A stretch of DNA of 64,000 nt, from positions 86,225 to 150,224 of the forward strand of contig CAYOCP010000009.1 of NCBI GenBank assembly GCA_964402505.1, given 5' to 3'. The position numbers and the translations under genes are program-made. The DNA is from SLRI01 sp964402505. GTDB lineage: Bacteria > Pseudomonadota > Alphaproteobacteria > Geminicoccales > Geminicoccaceae. Below are positions 1 to 9,420 of the stretch, piece after piece (positions within the stretch are counted from its first letter, which is position 1; every line of letters begins with the position of its first letter). The notes below the pieces were generated by a model. That model was not told where the DNA came from. It saw only the letters and a list, made by a program, of their open reading frames with translations, and did not search any database.

Positions 1-2
1 TC

Positions 3-203
3 GGGCTCTATTGGGGCAGCTACCGCAAGCACGATCCGGAGCGGCTGCGCGCGGGCTTTCGAAGGCTCTTCGACTGGCACGAGGCCGGCCGCATCCGGCC
101 GCACGTGTCGGAGGTCCTGCCCCTGGCGCGGGCATCCGAGGCCATCGAGCGGCTGCGCCGCCGTCAGGCGACGGGCAAGCTCGTCGTCGACGTCCGTCAC
201 TGA
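3..203 (+). CDS. C-terminal fragment of a quinone oxidoreductase (MDR superfamily)
   Basis: The window opens inside a coding frame that reads 66 residues to TGA. The reading GLYWGSYRKHDP, followed by a helix and AIERLRRRQATGKLVV, matches the end of zinc-independent NADPH:quinone oxidoreductases of the medium-chain dehydrogenase superfamily, where the last helix and the GK-hydrophobic strand close the catalytic domain. The nucleotide-binding domain lies outside the window, so substrate and cofactor cannot be judged. Confidence 0.6.
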   Translation, partial: GLYWGSYRKHDPERLRAGFRRLFDWHEAGRIRPHVSEVLPLARASEAIERLRRRQATGKLVVDVRH

Positions 204-362
204 ACCGCGCCGCCGAAACGCCCAACCGCCGCGCGCATGAGCGGCCGGGCCCCATCGGCGACACGGGCGGATAGCATACTGCGCTCCGGCCGCTCACGGC
301 GCTTTACTGGCCCGGGTTTGCCGTTAACTATCATCGGCCAGAGAGGATCGCGAGGGAACGAC

Positions 363-2759
363 ATGCGGAGCGGGACGCGTCAATCGAGAGGCCGGCCGAA
401 CCGAAAGGGTGCGGGGCAATCGCAGCGGGGGCCTTGGCTTTCGTGCAGGGCGCTGAGCGGTGCCGTGCTGCTCCTCGCCGCCTGTGGCGGCGGCGGTGGC
501 GGCTCGGGTGGCAGCAGCAGCGCCGGGCCCGTGGTTTCCAAGCCGCCCGTGGTGCCGGCTCCGCCTCCCCCCGGCCCCGTCACCGTTCCCGGCACCAACG
601 CGGCGGAAACGGCCGCCAATTACGGCATCCGGCAGATCGGCGCGGATACGGCCTACAGCAAGGGTGCCCGTGGCGGCGGCGTCAAGGTGGCGGTCATCGA
701 TTCGGGCATCGACCTCGACCATCCGGAATTCGCAGGCCGCATCGACACCGCCAACAGCATCGACATCGTGACCGGCAGTCGCAACACGCTCGACGACCGA
801 AGCGGCCACGGCAGCCATGTCGCCGGCATCATTGCCGCCAATGCCGACGGCAAGGGAATGCGCGGCGTCGCTCCCGCCGCCTCGCTCCTCGCCATCCGCG
901 CGGACCTCCGCGACGACAGCATCTGCTCCGATCCCGGCTGCGGCTACTTCGATGACGACGTGGCGGCAGGTCTCAACTACGCCCGCAGCCACGGCGCCAA
1001 GATCGTCAATCTCAGCATCGGCAAGAACAGTCCCGTCAACAGCGCCTACCGCTCCGCTCTCGAGGCCGCGGTCCGCGGCGGTGCGCTGGTCGTGGTCGCG
1101 GCGGGCAATACGGGCGATTCGGATCCGCTGGCGCCGGGTCCGCTGGCCGGCGAGCCCGGTCTCGAGGGCGGAATGCTCGTGGTCGGCGCCGTCGACAGGA
1201 ACGGCGCCATCTACAGGGAGAGCAACCGCGCGGGCGAGGTCGAATCCCGCTACCTCGTGGCCCCCGGTGTCAATATCTACAGCACCTGGCGCGACGGCGG
1301 CTATCGGCGTCTCACCGGAACGTCGATGGCAGCACCGCATGTCGCCGGCGCCGCGGCAGCGCTCAAGAGTGCCTTCCCTTCGCTCTCGATGCGCGAGGTC
1401 GCCGAGATCCTGCTCACCACCGCCGACGATCTGGGTGCGCGGGGTCCCGACCAGGTGTACGGCAGCGGCCTCGTCAATCTGGATCGGGCGCTCGCACCCG
1501 TCGGGCGGCAGCAGGTGGCCGGCGGCGACACGCTCGCCGGACCCAGGTTCGATGTCAGGACCTCCAGCATGCAGCTCGGTGCCGCGTTCGGCGATGCCCT
1601 GAGCAACAATGCCGCCTTGGCCAATGGCATGGTGCTCGACGCTTACGATCGGCCGTATCGGGCGGACTTCAGGCAGTCGATCCATGGGCACGACGGCACG
1701 GTCGACCTGGCGGAGCGTCTGCTCGATACCAGCCTGACACGCGACCTGCCGCTCGATGCGCTGGCGCCGAGCGGCGTCGTTGCCGGACTGCGGCTGAGCG
1801 AGCAGAAGGACCGCCCGGTACCCGGCACGATGCGCGCCGCATTGACGGAGCCCGAAGATCAGATGGCGCAGGAGCTCGATCAGCTCATGCTCCGAGCCGA
1901 CGATCTGCCGGCGGGCGATCTGCGCTTCGGTGTCGGCCTCGCGCCGTCGAGCATCAGCGCCGGCACGGCGAGCGCCTCGACGGACGATCTCTTCCTCGAC
2001 GCCCAGACCATGCTGGCACCCGTGGACGGCCTGCTGGCCAAGGGCACCGGCGGCGCCTGGCACCTCGCGGTCAGCAATTCGACCGACGTGACCTTCGGCC
2101 TCCTGGACAGCGAGGACCTGTCGACGCCGGGCTCGGGGCAGACGGGGCACGAGGGACGGCTCTTCTCCCTCGGGGCGGACCAGAAGCTGGGCGAGCAGAC
2201 CTTCCTCCATCTCGGCTATGCCTATGTCGACGAGGCCACGGCGCTCCTCGGCAGCTCGGCGAGCGGAGCCTTCGCCTTCGACGACGGGGCACGATCGCAT
2301 CTCGGCACGGCCCGCCTCACCTATCGGCCGGGCACCACGCTCGAGCTCTTCGCGCAGGCGACCATGGGCCTGTCGACGCTCGGCGACGAAGGAGGCATGC
2401 TGAGCGACTGGAGCACCGTGACCTCGGACGCCTACGCGTTCGGCCTGACCGCCGCCAGCATCTTCGACGAAACGGATCGGCTGGGCGTGGTGATCGGCCA
2501 GCCGCTGCGGGTGAGCTCGGCATCGGTGGTGGTCGACATGCCGACGGCACGCACGCTCGACGGCAAGGTGGAGCGTAGCAAGGAGCGGGTCGACGCGACG
2601 CCCAACGGCCGAGAGGTCAGGCTCGAGCTCGCCTATCAGCGCATGCTCGAGCCCAAGAGCGCCATCGCCGGATGGCTGGTGCTGCAGCACGAGCCGGGAC
2701 ATGCAGAAGATGCCGAGCCGGCGCTCGGCGTCGGCGTGCGCTACACGGAAAGGTTCTGA
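363..2759 (+). CDS. S8 (subtilisin-like) serine protease with probable autotransporter barrel
   Basis: An extracytoplasmic serine protease of about 798 residues. The ATG at 363 is chosen because GAGGG lies just upstream and a signal segment follows. The stretch AVLLLAAC, with Cys about residue 41, reads as a lipobox and leads into a Gly/Ser and Pro-rich linker. The subtilisin triad is complete: Asp ~113 (VAVIDSGID), His ~149 (SGHGSHVAG) and Ser ~321 (GTSMAAPHVAG). The C-terminal ~270 residues alternate polar and hydrophobic residues and end in Phe, as in outer-membrane autotransporter barrels. That domain is inferred, not matched. A lipobox together with a barrel is unusual. A longer frame from 237 exists but would put the signal segment internally. 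The gene stands alone, followed by a CRP-like site. Confidence 0.85.
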   Translation: MRSGTRQSRGRPNRKGAGQSQRGPWLSCRALSGAVLLLAACGGGGGGSGGSSSAGPVVSKPPVVPAPPPPGPVTVPGTNAAETAANYGIRQIGADTAYSKGARGGGVKVAVIDSGIDLDHPEFAGRIDTANSIDIVTGSRNTLDDRSGHGSHVAGIIAANADGKGMRGVAPAASLLAIRADLRDDSICSDPGCGYFDDDVAAGLNYARSHGAKIVNLSIGKNSPVNSAYRSALEAAVRGGALVVVAAGNTGDSDPLAPGPLAGEPGLEGGMLVVGAVDRNGAIYRESNRAGEVESRYLVAPGVNIYSTWRDGGYRRLTGTSMAAPHVAGAAAALKSAFPSLSMREVAEILLTTADDLGARGPDQVYGSGLVNLDRALAPVGRQQVAGGDTLAGPRFDVRTSSMQLGAAFGDALSNNAALANGMVLDAYDRPYRADFRQSIHGHDGTVDLAERLLDTSLTRDLPLDALAPSGVVAGLRLSEQKDRPVPGTMRAALTEPEDQMAQELDQLMLRADDLPAGDLRFGVGLAPSSISAGTASASTDDLFLDAQTMLAPVDGLLAKGTGGAWHLAVSNSTDVTFGLLDSEDLSTPGSGQTGHEGRLFSLGADQKLGEQTFLHLGYAYVDEATALLGSSASGAFAFDDGARSHLGTARLTYRPGTTLELFAQATMGLSTLGDEGGMLSDWSTVTSDAYAFGLTAASIFDETDRLGVVIGQPLRVSSASVVVDMPTARTLDGKVERSKERVDATPNGREVRLELAYQRMLEPKSAIAGWLVLQHEPGHAEDAEPALGVGVRYTERF

Positions 2760-2771
2760 GTTGGTGTATGG

Positions 2772-2787
2772 TGTGACGAACGTCACA
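2772..2787. promoter_or_regulatory. Perfect CRP/FNR-type palindrome
   Basis: TGTGACGAACGTCACA fits the CRP consensus TGTGA-N6-TCACA exactly and is symmetric apart from the central AA. It lies 12 bases after the protease stop and about 80-95 bases before the methyltransferase start, where an activator site for the downstream genes would be expected. No clear -35/-10 was identified. The regulator could be any CRP/FNR-family protein. Confidence 0.5.
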
Positions 2788-2866
2788 GTTTCCACCTGCG
2801 GATCGTGAAATTGAACGAGAGCAGTGCGTCGGGCGGTTGCATGGCGAGGCGGGCACGGCTCCAACG

Positions 2867-3355
2867 ATGAGCCGTCTCGACAGCTTCATCAGGCGGCTCG
2901 AAGCCCAGCGTGCCTGCCTCGACGCCGCCGCCCGGGCAATTGCCGGGATACCCGGTCTGGTGTTCGAGCTCGGCCTCGGCAACGGACGAACGTACGACCA
3001 CATGAGGCAATTATTGCCCGACCGGCGGATCGTCGTGTTCGAGCGAGATCCGCAACCGCATCCCGGCTGCGTGCCGGCGGTGGACGACATGATCGTCGGC
3101 GACCTCGAATCGGTCCTGCCCGAGGTGGCGAGCCAATGGGCCGGACGGGTCGCTCTCGTTCACAGCGATATCGGCACCGGCGATCTCGAGCGGAATCGCG
3201 GCGTCGCCGCGGAACTTGCACTGCTGCTGCCGCCGTTTCTGGTTCCCGGTGGGATCATCGTCAGCGATCAACCCCTCGCCTCCGCGAAGCTCGCTCCGCG
3301 AGCGACGCCACCGCCTGTGCTCGCCGACCGGTACTTCCTCTATGAACGCCGTTGA
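2867..3355 (+). CDS. Small class I SAM-dependent methyltransferase
   Basis: About 162 residues with a Rossmann-type SAM-binding start, LVFELGLGNGRTYDHM, an acidic strand end (VVFERD), a later strand ALVHSDIGTGD and the late PGGIIVSDQ loop. It is short, with no added substrate domain, so the substrate is unknown. An upstream ATG at 2837 would add ten residues; the ATG at 2867 fits the family start better. It is followed after 24 bases by a metallo-hydrolase and then a second methyltransferase, which may form one operon. Confidence 0.7.
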   Translation: MSRLDSFIRRLEAQRACLDAAARAIAGIPGLVFELGLGNGRTYDHMRQLLPDRRIVVFERDPQPHPGCVPAVDDMIVGDLESVLPEVASQWAGRVALVHSDIGTGDLERNRGVAAELALLLPPFLVPGGIIVSDQPLASAKLAPRATPPPVLADRYFLYERR

Positions 3356-3379
3356 TCCAGCCTCGGCATCTCCGCGGCG

Positions 3380-4222
3380 ATGGCGATGACATCACCGCCT
3401 TTCACCATGCGCTTCTGGGGTGTGCGCGGCACCGTCGCCTGCCCGCAGGAGCCGATGATGCGGTACGGCGGCAACACTTCGTGCATCGAGGTCGATTGCG
3501 GCGGTGACCGGCTGATCTTCGATGCCGGAACCGGCCTTCGCCTGCTCGGCAATCACCTTTCGGCGACCGACGACCGCAGGGCCGCGCATCTCTTCTTCAC
3601 CCACACCCATATCGACCACATCGCCGGCCTGCCCTTCTTCAAGCCGGCCTACAGCCGCGACAACCGGTTCGAGTTCTGGGCCGGGCATTTGCGTGCGCAC
3701 GGCTCGACGCTGCGGGAGGTTCTGGTGCAACTCATGCAGCCGCCGCTCTTTCCCGTACCGCTCGGCATCATGCATGCCTGCGTGTGCTTCCACGATTTCC
3801 AGCCCGGCGAGGTCCTCACGCCCTATGCCGGGGTGGTCCTGCGCACGCTCGGCCTGAACCATCCTGGCAGTGCCACGGGCTATCGGATCGAGTTCGGCGG
3901 TCGGGTGATGTGCATCGTGACGGACGTGGAGCATCGCATCGGGGTTCGCGACGAGCAGATCGTCGAGTTCATCCGTGGCAGCGACATCGTGGTCTACGAT
4001 TGCACCTACACGGACGAGGAGTACCCGCGATATGTCGGCTGGGGGCACTCGACCTGGCAGGAGGGGGTCAGACTTTGCGACGCGGCTGGCGCAGGCCGCC
4101 TCGTGGCGTTTCATCACGACCCCGAGCACGACGACGCCTTTCTCGACGACGTTGCACGCAAGATGGCGCGCGAGCGGCCGGGCTCCGTGGTGGCAGCCGA
4201 AGGGCTGACGCTGCGACCGTGA
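3380..4222 (+). CDS. Metallo-beta-lactamase-fold hydrolase
   Basis: A 280-residue MBL-fold protein of the RNase Z/phosphodiesterase-like branch. The metal motif HTHIDH lies at residues 75-80. Further ligand candidates are GLNHPGSATGY, VTDVEH and the terminal AFHHDPEHDD. The N-terminus MRFWGVRGTVACP and the RYGGNTSCIEV stretch are typical of this branch, which hydrolyses phosphoesters or cyclic nucleotides. The exact substrate cannot be read. A second ATG at 3386 is also possible. The stop overlaps the next gene's start as GTGA, indicating translational coupling. Confidence 0.8.
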   Translation: MAMTSPPFTMRFWGVRGTVACPQEPMMRYGGNTSCIEVDCGGDRLIFDAGTGLRLLGNHLSATDDRRAAHLFFTHTHIDHIAGLPFFKPAYSRDNRFEFWAGHLRAHGSTLREVLVQLMQPPLFPVPLGIMHACVCFHDFQPGEVLTPYAGVVLRTLGLNHPGSATGYRIEFGGRVMCIVTDVEHRIGVRDEQIVEFIRGSDIVVYDCTYTDEEYPRYVGWGHSTWQEGVRLCDAAGAGRLVAFHHDPEHDDAFLDDVARKMARERPGSVVAAEGLTLRP

Positions 4223-5004
4223 GCGGCCGGGCGGGCTACTTCATCCCCTACCGCTACGCGGCCGCTACCGGCCCTTGCGACTACCCGGCGATTGCTCCCG
4301 TCTTCGACGCGGCCAGAGCACGCTTTGGGCGCTTCCTCCAGAGCATCGAGGCCTACGCCTCGGGCTTCGCCCGCTTCGGCGGCGAGCCGCCAGCCCCGCG
4401 CTTCGAGCAGGACTGGTTTCCAAGGCTGGACGCCTGCGCGGCTTACACCATGGTTCGAGAGCGGCGACCGGGAATGATCGTCGAGATCGGCTGCGGGCAC
4501 TCGACCCGGATCATGGCGCGCGCCACACAGGAATCGGGTGCCGCGACGCGCCACATCTGCATCGACCCGGCACCACGGGCGGGGCTGCGGGGCCTCGCGG
4601 TCGAGCATGTCGGCGCAACGCTGGACCGCCTCGACGCGAGCTTGCTCGCCATGATGGCCCAGGCCGACCTCCTGTTCATCGATTCCAGTCACATTGCCGT
4701 GCCGGGCAGCGATGTCGATCGCCTGGTGAACGGCGTCCTGCCTGGGTTGCGGCCGGGCGCGGACATCCATTTCCACGACATCTTCCTCCCGCACGCCTAT
4801 CCGAAAGAGTGGTCGTGGCGAGGCTACAACGAGCAATTGCTGGTGGCGGCCCTGCTGTCCGGCGGCGGCTACGAGGTCCGCTTCGCCAGCGCGTTCGTGG
4901 TCCGCCACATGCGGCAAGCGCTGGCATCGACCTCCATCAGCGCCTTGCCCCTCATGCCGGGCGCCATCGAAAGCAGCCTCTGGCTGCGCAAGCGAAGTTG
5001 CTGA
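4219..5004 (+). CDS. Class I SAM-dependent methyltransferase, GTG start
   Basis: About 261 residues starting at GTG 4219, which overlaps the TGA of the MBL-fold gene. The frame is open further upstream, but that part is antisense-like shadow of the hydrolase. Motifs: MIVEIGCGHSTRIMA (SAM loop), HICIDPAPR (acidic strand end), DLLFIDSSH and a DIHFHDIFLPHAYP loop. The last two recall methyltransferase-fold proteins acting on sugars or macrolides with an Asp/His metal site. The stop abuts, with no spacer, the stop of the convergent binding-protein gene at 5005. Confidence 0.75.
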   Translation: MSGRAGYFIPYRYAAATGPCDYPAIAPVFDAARARFGRFLQSIEAYASGFARFGGEPPAPRFEQDWFPRLDACAAYTMVRERRPGMIVEIGCGHSTRIMARATQESGAATRHICIDPAPRAGLRGLAVEHVGATLDRLDASLLAMMAQADLLFIDSSHIAVPGSDVDRLVNGVLPGLRPGADIHFHDIFLPHAYPKEWSWRGYNEQLLVAALLSGGGYEVRFASAFVVRHMRQALASTSISALPLMPGAIESSLWLRKRSC

Positions 5005-6840
5005 CTACTCGGCGTACCAGAACGTGTCCGGTCTGTAGATGCCGATCTGGCCCTGCGGCTGCCAGCTGTAAGCCGCGGTTACCGGCACGTTGCGCAGGGT
5101 GGTGCGGACCGCGACCGGCTGCTGGACGTTGGCGATGAGGCCGACCGTGTAGCACTGGTCGGCGTAGAGACTCAGCATTTCTCGCCAGACCTCGGCTCGA
5201 CCCGAGGTGTCGCTGGCACGGCTCCATTTGTGGAAAAGCTCGAGCAGCCGGGCCGCCGCGGGATCGTCCGGCGGCTCGCCGGCCTCGCCCTTGGTCTCGA
5301 AATATTGCCCCCACATCGGCCATTGCGGCTGATCGTACTGGTTGGTCGGCGCGAATTCCTTGGGGCTCATGTCGGCGGTCGGGATGCCGTTCTCGATGCC
5401 GTACCAGATGGTCATCAACGCCTCGCCGGAGAAGATGCGATTGCGCAGGACCTCGCGTTCGGCCGGCCTCGTGTGGATGACGAAGCCGATCTTGGCAAAA
5501 TCGTCGCGGACGAGCTCGAGGACATCCGCCTGCTCGCTGTCCTCGCCGGCCGTCTCGACCACCAGCTCGAGAGGGCGGCCGTCGGGCAGCAGCCGGATCC
5601 CGCGGCCGTCACGCTGATCAAGCCCGAGCTCGTCGAGGAGCGCATTGGCCTCGGCCGGCTCGTGGCCGAGGCAGGCGGCGGCAACCTCCGGTGAATAGAG
5701 GGGACTGTCCGCGAGGATCGTGTTGTTCGATGGGGTCGCCAGACCGTAATAGAGATACTGCGACATGGCCTCGCGATCGATCGCCAGAGAAAGCGCCTTG
5801 CGAAAGCGGACATCGCGAAAGAGATCGCGCCAGACGGGATCGGCGGCATTCAGATTGGGATAGAGCGCCAGATGCGCACCCCGCGCCTCCGGCCAGAGGC
5901 GCACCTCGAGCCCGCTGCGCTGCTCGCTTTCCTTCAGGAAGGTGTAATCGCGAAAGGCCAGCCCGCGTGACTGAAGATCGGTGTCGCCGGCTCCCGTCTT
6001 GATCGGAATGAGGCGCCCGTCGATCACGTCGAGGATGACCCGGTCGATATAGGGCAGTTGCACGCCATTGGCGTCGACGCGATGGAAATTCGGATTGCGC
6101 TCGGCGATGAAACGCTCGGCGGGTCCGGGCGTGACGAGACGCCACGGCTGCAGTGTCGGCAGGTCGGGATTGTCGAACTGGCTCATCCGCTCCCGGCGTT
6201 GGAACAACTGCGCCCAGTCGCGCGCGTTGTCCTCGCGCACCAGCCGGGCCAGCTCGTCGGGATCGGCGTAGGCTTCGTGGAATTGCTTCAGATAATGGGC
6301 CGGCGCGTAGATGAAGAGCGGCGATGCCGCCGCAATCTCGGGAAGGAAGAAGGGGTTGGGCTTGGACCACGTGTAGCGGATGGTCCGGTCGTCAACGACT
6401 TCCACCACCGGCAATTCGCCATCCACCACCATCTGGATGGGCGGACCCACCGGCGAAAGCGCCTCGTTCAGCGCCATGTCCTCCCAGTAGAACCGCAGAT
6501 CCTCGGTGGTGAAGGGCTCGCCGTCGGACCAGAGATGACCTTCGCGCAACTTGAAGGTGAAGATGCGCCCCTCCTCCTCGGTAAAATCCTCGAGGATGTC
6601 GGCCTCGAGCTCGAGGTCCGGCGTGTACGCGACGAGGCGGGCGAAACCGTAGACATAGAGGAGGCGGGTATCACGGGTTCTGCTGACCAGCATGCGCAGG
6701 TCGCCCCCCGTCTGCCCGAGCTCCGTCATCTCGGCCACACTTGGCTGCAAAGGTGGGCCCGCCGTCACGATCTGCGGCGTTGCGACCAGCGCCAGGAGTG
6801 CTCCGATCGAGCCCGCCAGCGAAATGCCGGAGCTGTTCAT
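5005..6840 (-). CDS. Periplasmic oligopeptide-type ABC binding protein (YejA/DppA family)
   Basis: A 611-residue family-5 extracellular solute-binding protein. The ATG at 6840 overlaps the upstream ATPase stop as ATGA and is followed by a signal peptide (about residues 1-28, ending near VTAG). Family features include the early FTFKLREGHLWSDGEPFTTEDL block, the ALSLAIDREAMSQYL stretch and a length close to YejA (about 600). It should bind peptides or peptide-like solutes and deliver them to an inner-membrane permease. No permease gene is next to it, although YejA-type operons normally carry two. Confidence 0.85.
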   Translation of the reverse strand: MNSSGISLAGSIGALLALVATPQIVTAGPPLQPSVAEMTELGQTGGDLRMLVSRTRDTRLLYVYGFARLVAYTPDLELEADILEDFTEEEGRIFTFKLREGHLWSDGEPFTTEDLRFYWEDMALNEALSPVGPPIQMVVDGELPVVEVVDDRTIRYTWSKPNPFFLPEIAAASPLFIYAPAHYLKQFHEAYADPDELARLVREDNARDWAQLFQRRERMSQFDNPDLPTLQPWRLVTPGPAERFIAERNPNFHRVDANGVQLPYIDRVILDVIDGRLIPIKTGAGDTDLQSRGLAFRDYTFLKESEQRSGLEVRLWPEARGAHLALYPNLNAADPVWRDLFRDVRFRKALSLAIDREAMSQYLYYGLATPSNNTILADSPLYSPEVAAACLGHEPAEANALLDELGLDQRDGRGIRLLPDGRPLELVVETAGEDSEQADVLELVRDDFAKIGFVIHTRPAEREVLRNRIFSGEALMTIWYGIENGIPTADMSPKEFAPTNQYDQPQWPMWGQYFETKGEAGEPPDDPAAARLLELFHKWSRASDTSGRAEVWREMLSLYADQCYTVGLIANVQQPVAVRTTLRNVPVTAAYSWQPQGQIGIYRPDTFWYAE

Positions 6841-8684
6841 CCGTTCACCCGTACGAAATGACTGAGGCCGCAAGGTATCAGCGTTCCGGAGTGGCCGTCC
6901 AGCCGGTACGGATCGGGCCACGCGGTCGGCTCCGAGGCGCGACCGGCCAAGAGTTCGGCGAAGTCGAGGGGATGATCGAGATCCGGCTCGGGCACCGCGG
7001 CGAGCAGGGCCTTGGTGTAGGGATGCTGCGGATCATCGAAGAGGCTGTTGGTATCGGCGAGCTCGACGACGCGGCCGGCGCACATCACCGCGACCCGATG
7101 GGCGAGGTAGCGGACGACCGCCAGATTGTGCGAGATGAAGAGGTATGTCAGGCCAAGCTCCGCCTGAAGGTCCTTGAGAAGGTTCAGGATCTGCGCCTGC
7201 ACCGAGACGTCGAGCGCCGATACCGGCTCGTCGCAGAGCAGCAGGCTGGGTTCGAGAGCGAGGGCGCGGGCGATGCCGATGCGCTGCCGCTGCCCGCCGG
7301 AGAAGCTGTGCGGATAGCGTCGTGAATGCCGCTTGTTGAGGCCGACGGCGTCGAGCAGCGTCGCGACCCGCGCCGCCCGACTAGCCGCATCCCCGATGTT
7401 GTGGATCAGCAGGGGCTCCGCCACGATCTCCTCGACCGTCATGCGCGGATTGAGCGAGCCGAAGGGGTCCTGGAAGATGTACTGAATCTTCTTCCTCAGC
7501 TCGAGGAGTGCCGCATCCTCGAGCGCCAGAACGTCGATCTCGGCCGTACCGTCGCGAAAGAGAACGCGTCCTGCGTCCGGAGTCAGCCCCCGCATGATCA
7601 GCTTGCTGACCGTCGTCTTGCCGCAGCCACTTTCGCCGACCAGCGCCAGACATTCGCGACGATGCACGGTGAACGAGACATCGTCGACGGCCTTCACGAT
7701 CCGGCGTTCGGCGCCGAGCATGCCGGTTCGCCGACCGATGAAGGTCTTGCGCAGGCCCTCGACCCGCAGCAGCCAGTCGGAGTTTGGCCGGTGCGGCGCA
7801 TGATGGGTCCGGTCACCGCAACCGTTCGCCTCGGCATCGCTGATCGACTGGAGCCGAGCTTGCGGGTCCATGCCGATCGTCGGCACGGCCTGAAGGAGAG
7901 CCTTGAGGTAGGGATGGCGTGGCGAGCGGATCAGGTCTTCGCTCGGCCCCTTCTCCATGACCCGGCCGCGATACATCACGACAACCTCGTCGGCGACATT
8001 GGCCACCACACCCAGATCATGGGTGATGAAGAGGACGGCCATGCCGAGCTCGGCCTTGAGATCCTCGATGAGCTTCAGGATCTGCGCCTGGATCGTGACG
8101 TCGAGGGCCGTCGTCGGCTCGTCGGCGATCAGCAGCGCCGGGCGGCAGATCAGCGCCATGGCGATCATCGCCCGCTGCCGCAGCCCCCCCGAGAGCTCGA
8201 AGGTGTAGGTGCTGAATGCGCGATCGGCGCGCGGGAAACCGACCTTCTCGAGGACCTCGATGGTGGCGCGCCGCGCCGCCTCGCGGTCATCCTCGATATG
8301 CAGGCGGTACGCTTCCCCGATCTGGTCGCCGATTGTGTGCAGCGGCGACAGCGAGCTCATCGGCTCCTGGAAGATGATCGAGATCCGGCCACCGCGAATC
8401 TTCCGCCTCTCCCGGCCGTTCGGGTCCATCCTTGCGAGGTCGCGCGGCTCACCGGGCAGCAGCGGATCGTCGAACAGGATGGACCCCCTGTGGATGCGCG
8501 CCGACTTGGGCAGGATGCCGAGAATGGCATGCGACACGACGGTCTTGCCCGATCCGCTCTCGCCGACGATCGCCGTCGTGCGGTTGGCGGCGATATCGAA
8601 GGAAACGCCGCGGACCGCCTCGACCGTCCCTTCGTCAGCAGCAAAGCTCACATGGAGGTCACGAACAGCGATCAGCGGGTTCAT
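6837..8684 (-). CDS. Fused double ABC ATPase (YejF / DppD-DppF type)
   Basis: A 615-residue protein with two complete ABC nucleotide-binding domains. The first has Walker A GESGSGKT, signature LSGGLRQRA and Walker B LLIADEPT. The second has GESGCGKT, FSGGQRQRIG and LLLCDEPVSALD. The linker carries the oligopeptide-family C-terminal motif. The ATG at 8684 is chosen because AGGAAGG lies upstream. It powers import of peptide-like solutes with the binding protein that follows, to which it is coupled by ATGA. The start lies inside the end of the deacetylase-like gene (26-base overlap). Tandem fusion of this kind is typical of YejF. Confidence 0.9.
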   Translation of the reverse strand: MNPLIAVRDLHVSFAADEGTVEAVRGVSFDIAANRTTAIVGESGSGKTVVSHAILGILPKSARIHRGSILFDDPLLPGEPRDLARMDPNGRERRKIRGGRISIIFQEPMSSLSPLHTIGDQIGEAYRLHIEDDREAARRATIEVLEKVGFPRADRAFSTYTFELSGGLRQRAMIAMALICRPALLIADEPTTALDVTIQAQILKLIEDLKAELGMAVLFITHDLGVVANVADEVVVMYRGRVMEKGPSEDLIRSPRHPYLKALLQAVPTIGMDPQARLQSISDAEANGCGDRTHHAPHRPNSDWLLRVEGLRKTFIGRRTGMLGAERRIVKAVDDVSFTVHRRECLALVGESGCGKTTVSKLIMRGLTPDAGRVLFRDGTAEIDVLALEDAALLELRKKIQYIFQDPFGSLNPRMTVEEIVAEPLLIHNIGDAASRAARVATLLDAVGLNKRHSRRYPHSFSGGQRQRIGIARALALEPSLLLCDEPVSALDVSVQAQILNLLKDLQAELGLTYLFISHNLAVVRYLAHRVAVMCAGRVVELADTNSLFDDPQHPYTKALLAAVPEPDLDHPLDFAELLAGRASEPTAWPDPYRLDGHSGTLIPCGLSHFVRVNG

Positions 8685-9420
8685 GGGGAAGCCTTCCTGA
8701 AGCGGCAAACAGTGTTCGCGGCGCGATCCATCGGCAACGGTGCCTGGCCTCGAGTGCCGAGAAGAATCTCCCGAGCCTCGCCACGTCGTCGACCGTCATG
8801 ACGAGATGATGTGACAGAATGCCGATGACGGGCAAACCGCCTTGTGCGAGGAGGTGCTCGACCTCGTCGATCAGCGTGCCGACCGGCTTCATCCGCCGAT
8901 TCCCGCGCCAGTTTATGATATCGACATGCGTGTTGATCTGAACGAGGCCCAGAGCGGAACCTCGCCGATCATTCGAATGGGTCGAGAGACCTGCATATCC
9001 GGCATCATGGAGGCGCTCGATCACCGGATCGGCAATCCGGTTCCAGGGCGGCACCAGAACCGGCAGGAAATCGGCACCGAACGCCGAGCCCAGCCGCTCG
9101 GCGCCTCTGCGCAGCAGATCGAGACAATCGGCGGTCGCGGCCGTGCCGCCGAGCTCGATCGACTTCTCGCCCCTTCGCGCGTGGTTGGCATGGGTCCAGC
9201 CATGCTGCAGCACTTCCGCCGTGGGCTTGCCGCGGACGAGACGAACCGTCGCCTCATCGAGCCAGCCGGGGACGACCGCGAGGCCGAGCGGTCGCGAATC
9301 GGCGCGTGACAGATCGAGCAAGGGCGCCAGTGACGGCGCGTTGCAGCCGGCATCATCATCCCGCCACCAGAGATGGAGATCGCGCTTCGTCACGGGCAAG
9401 TTGTCATGCCCCATTGCCAC
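8659..9420 (-). CDS. Polysaccharide-deacetylase-like protein
   Basis: About 253 residues resembling the NodB/polysaccharide deacetylase fold. WWRDDDAG near residue 20 supplies the Asp cluster, LQHGWTHANH supplies the His motif usually written HxxxH, and LVPPWNR matches the PPxxR-like loop. It may act on a glycan made by the glycosyltransferases upstream; this is inference from position. It overlaps the histidine phosphatase upstream (17 bases) and the ATPase downstream (26 bases), so the operon is tightly packed. The start at 9420 or 9414 cannot be resolved. Confidence 0.7.
   Translation of the reverse strand: MAMGHDNLPVTKRDLHLWWRDDDAGCNAPSLAPLLDLSRADSRPLGLAVVPGWLDEATVRLVRGKPTAEVLQHGWTHANHARRGEKSIELGGTAATADCLDLLRRGAERLGSAFGADFLPVLVPPWNRIADPVIERLHDAGYAGLSTHSNDRRGSALGLVQINTHVDIINWRGNRRMKPVGTLIDEVEHLLAQGGLPVIGILSHHLVMTVDDVARLGRFFSALEARHRCRWIAPRTLFAASGRLPHEPADRCS

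Noticed and set aside
324..2864. Long antisense open frame across the subtilisin gene
   Set aside because: Same GC effect; the plus strand has a complete protease with catalytic triad.
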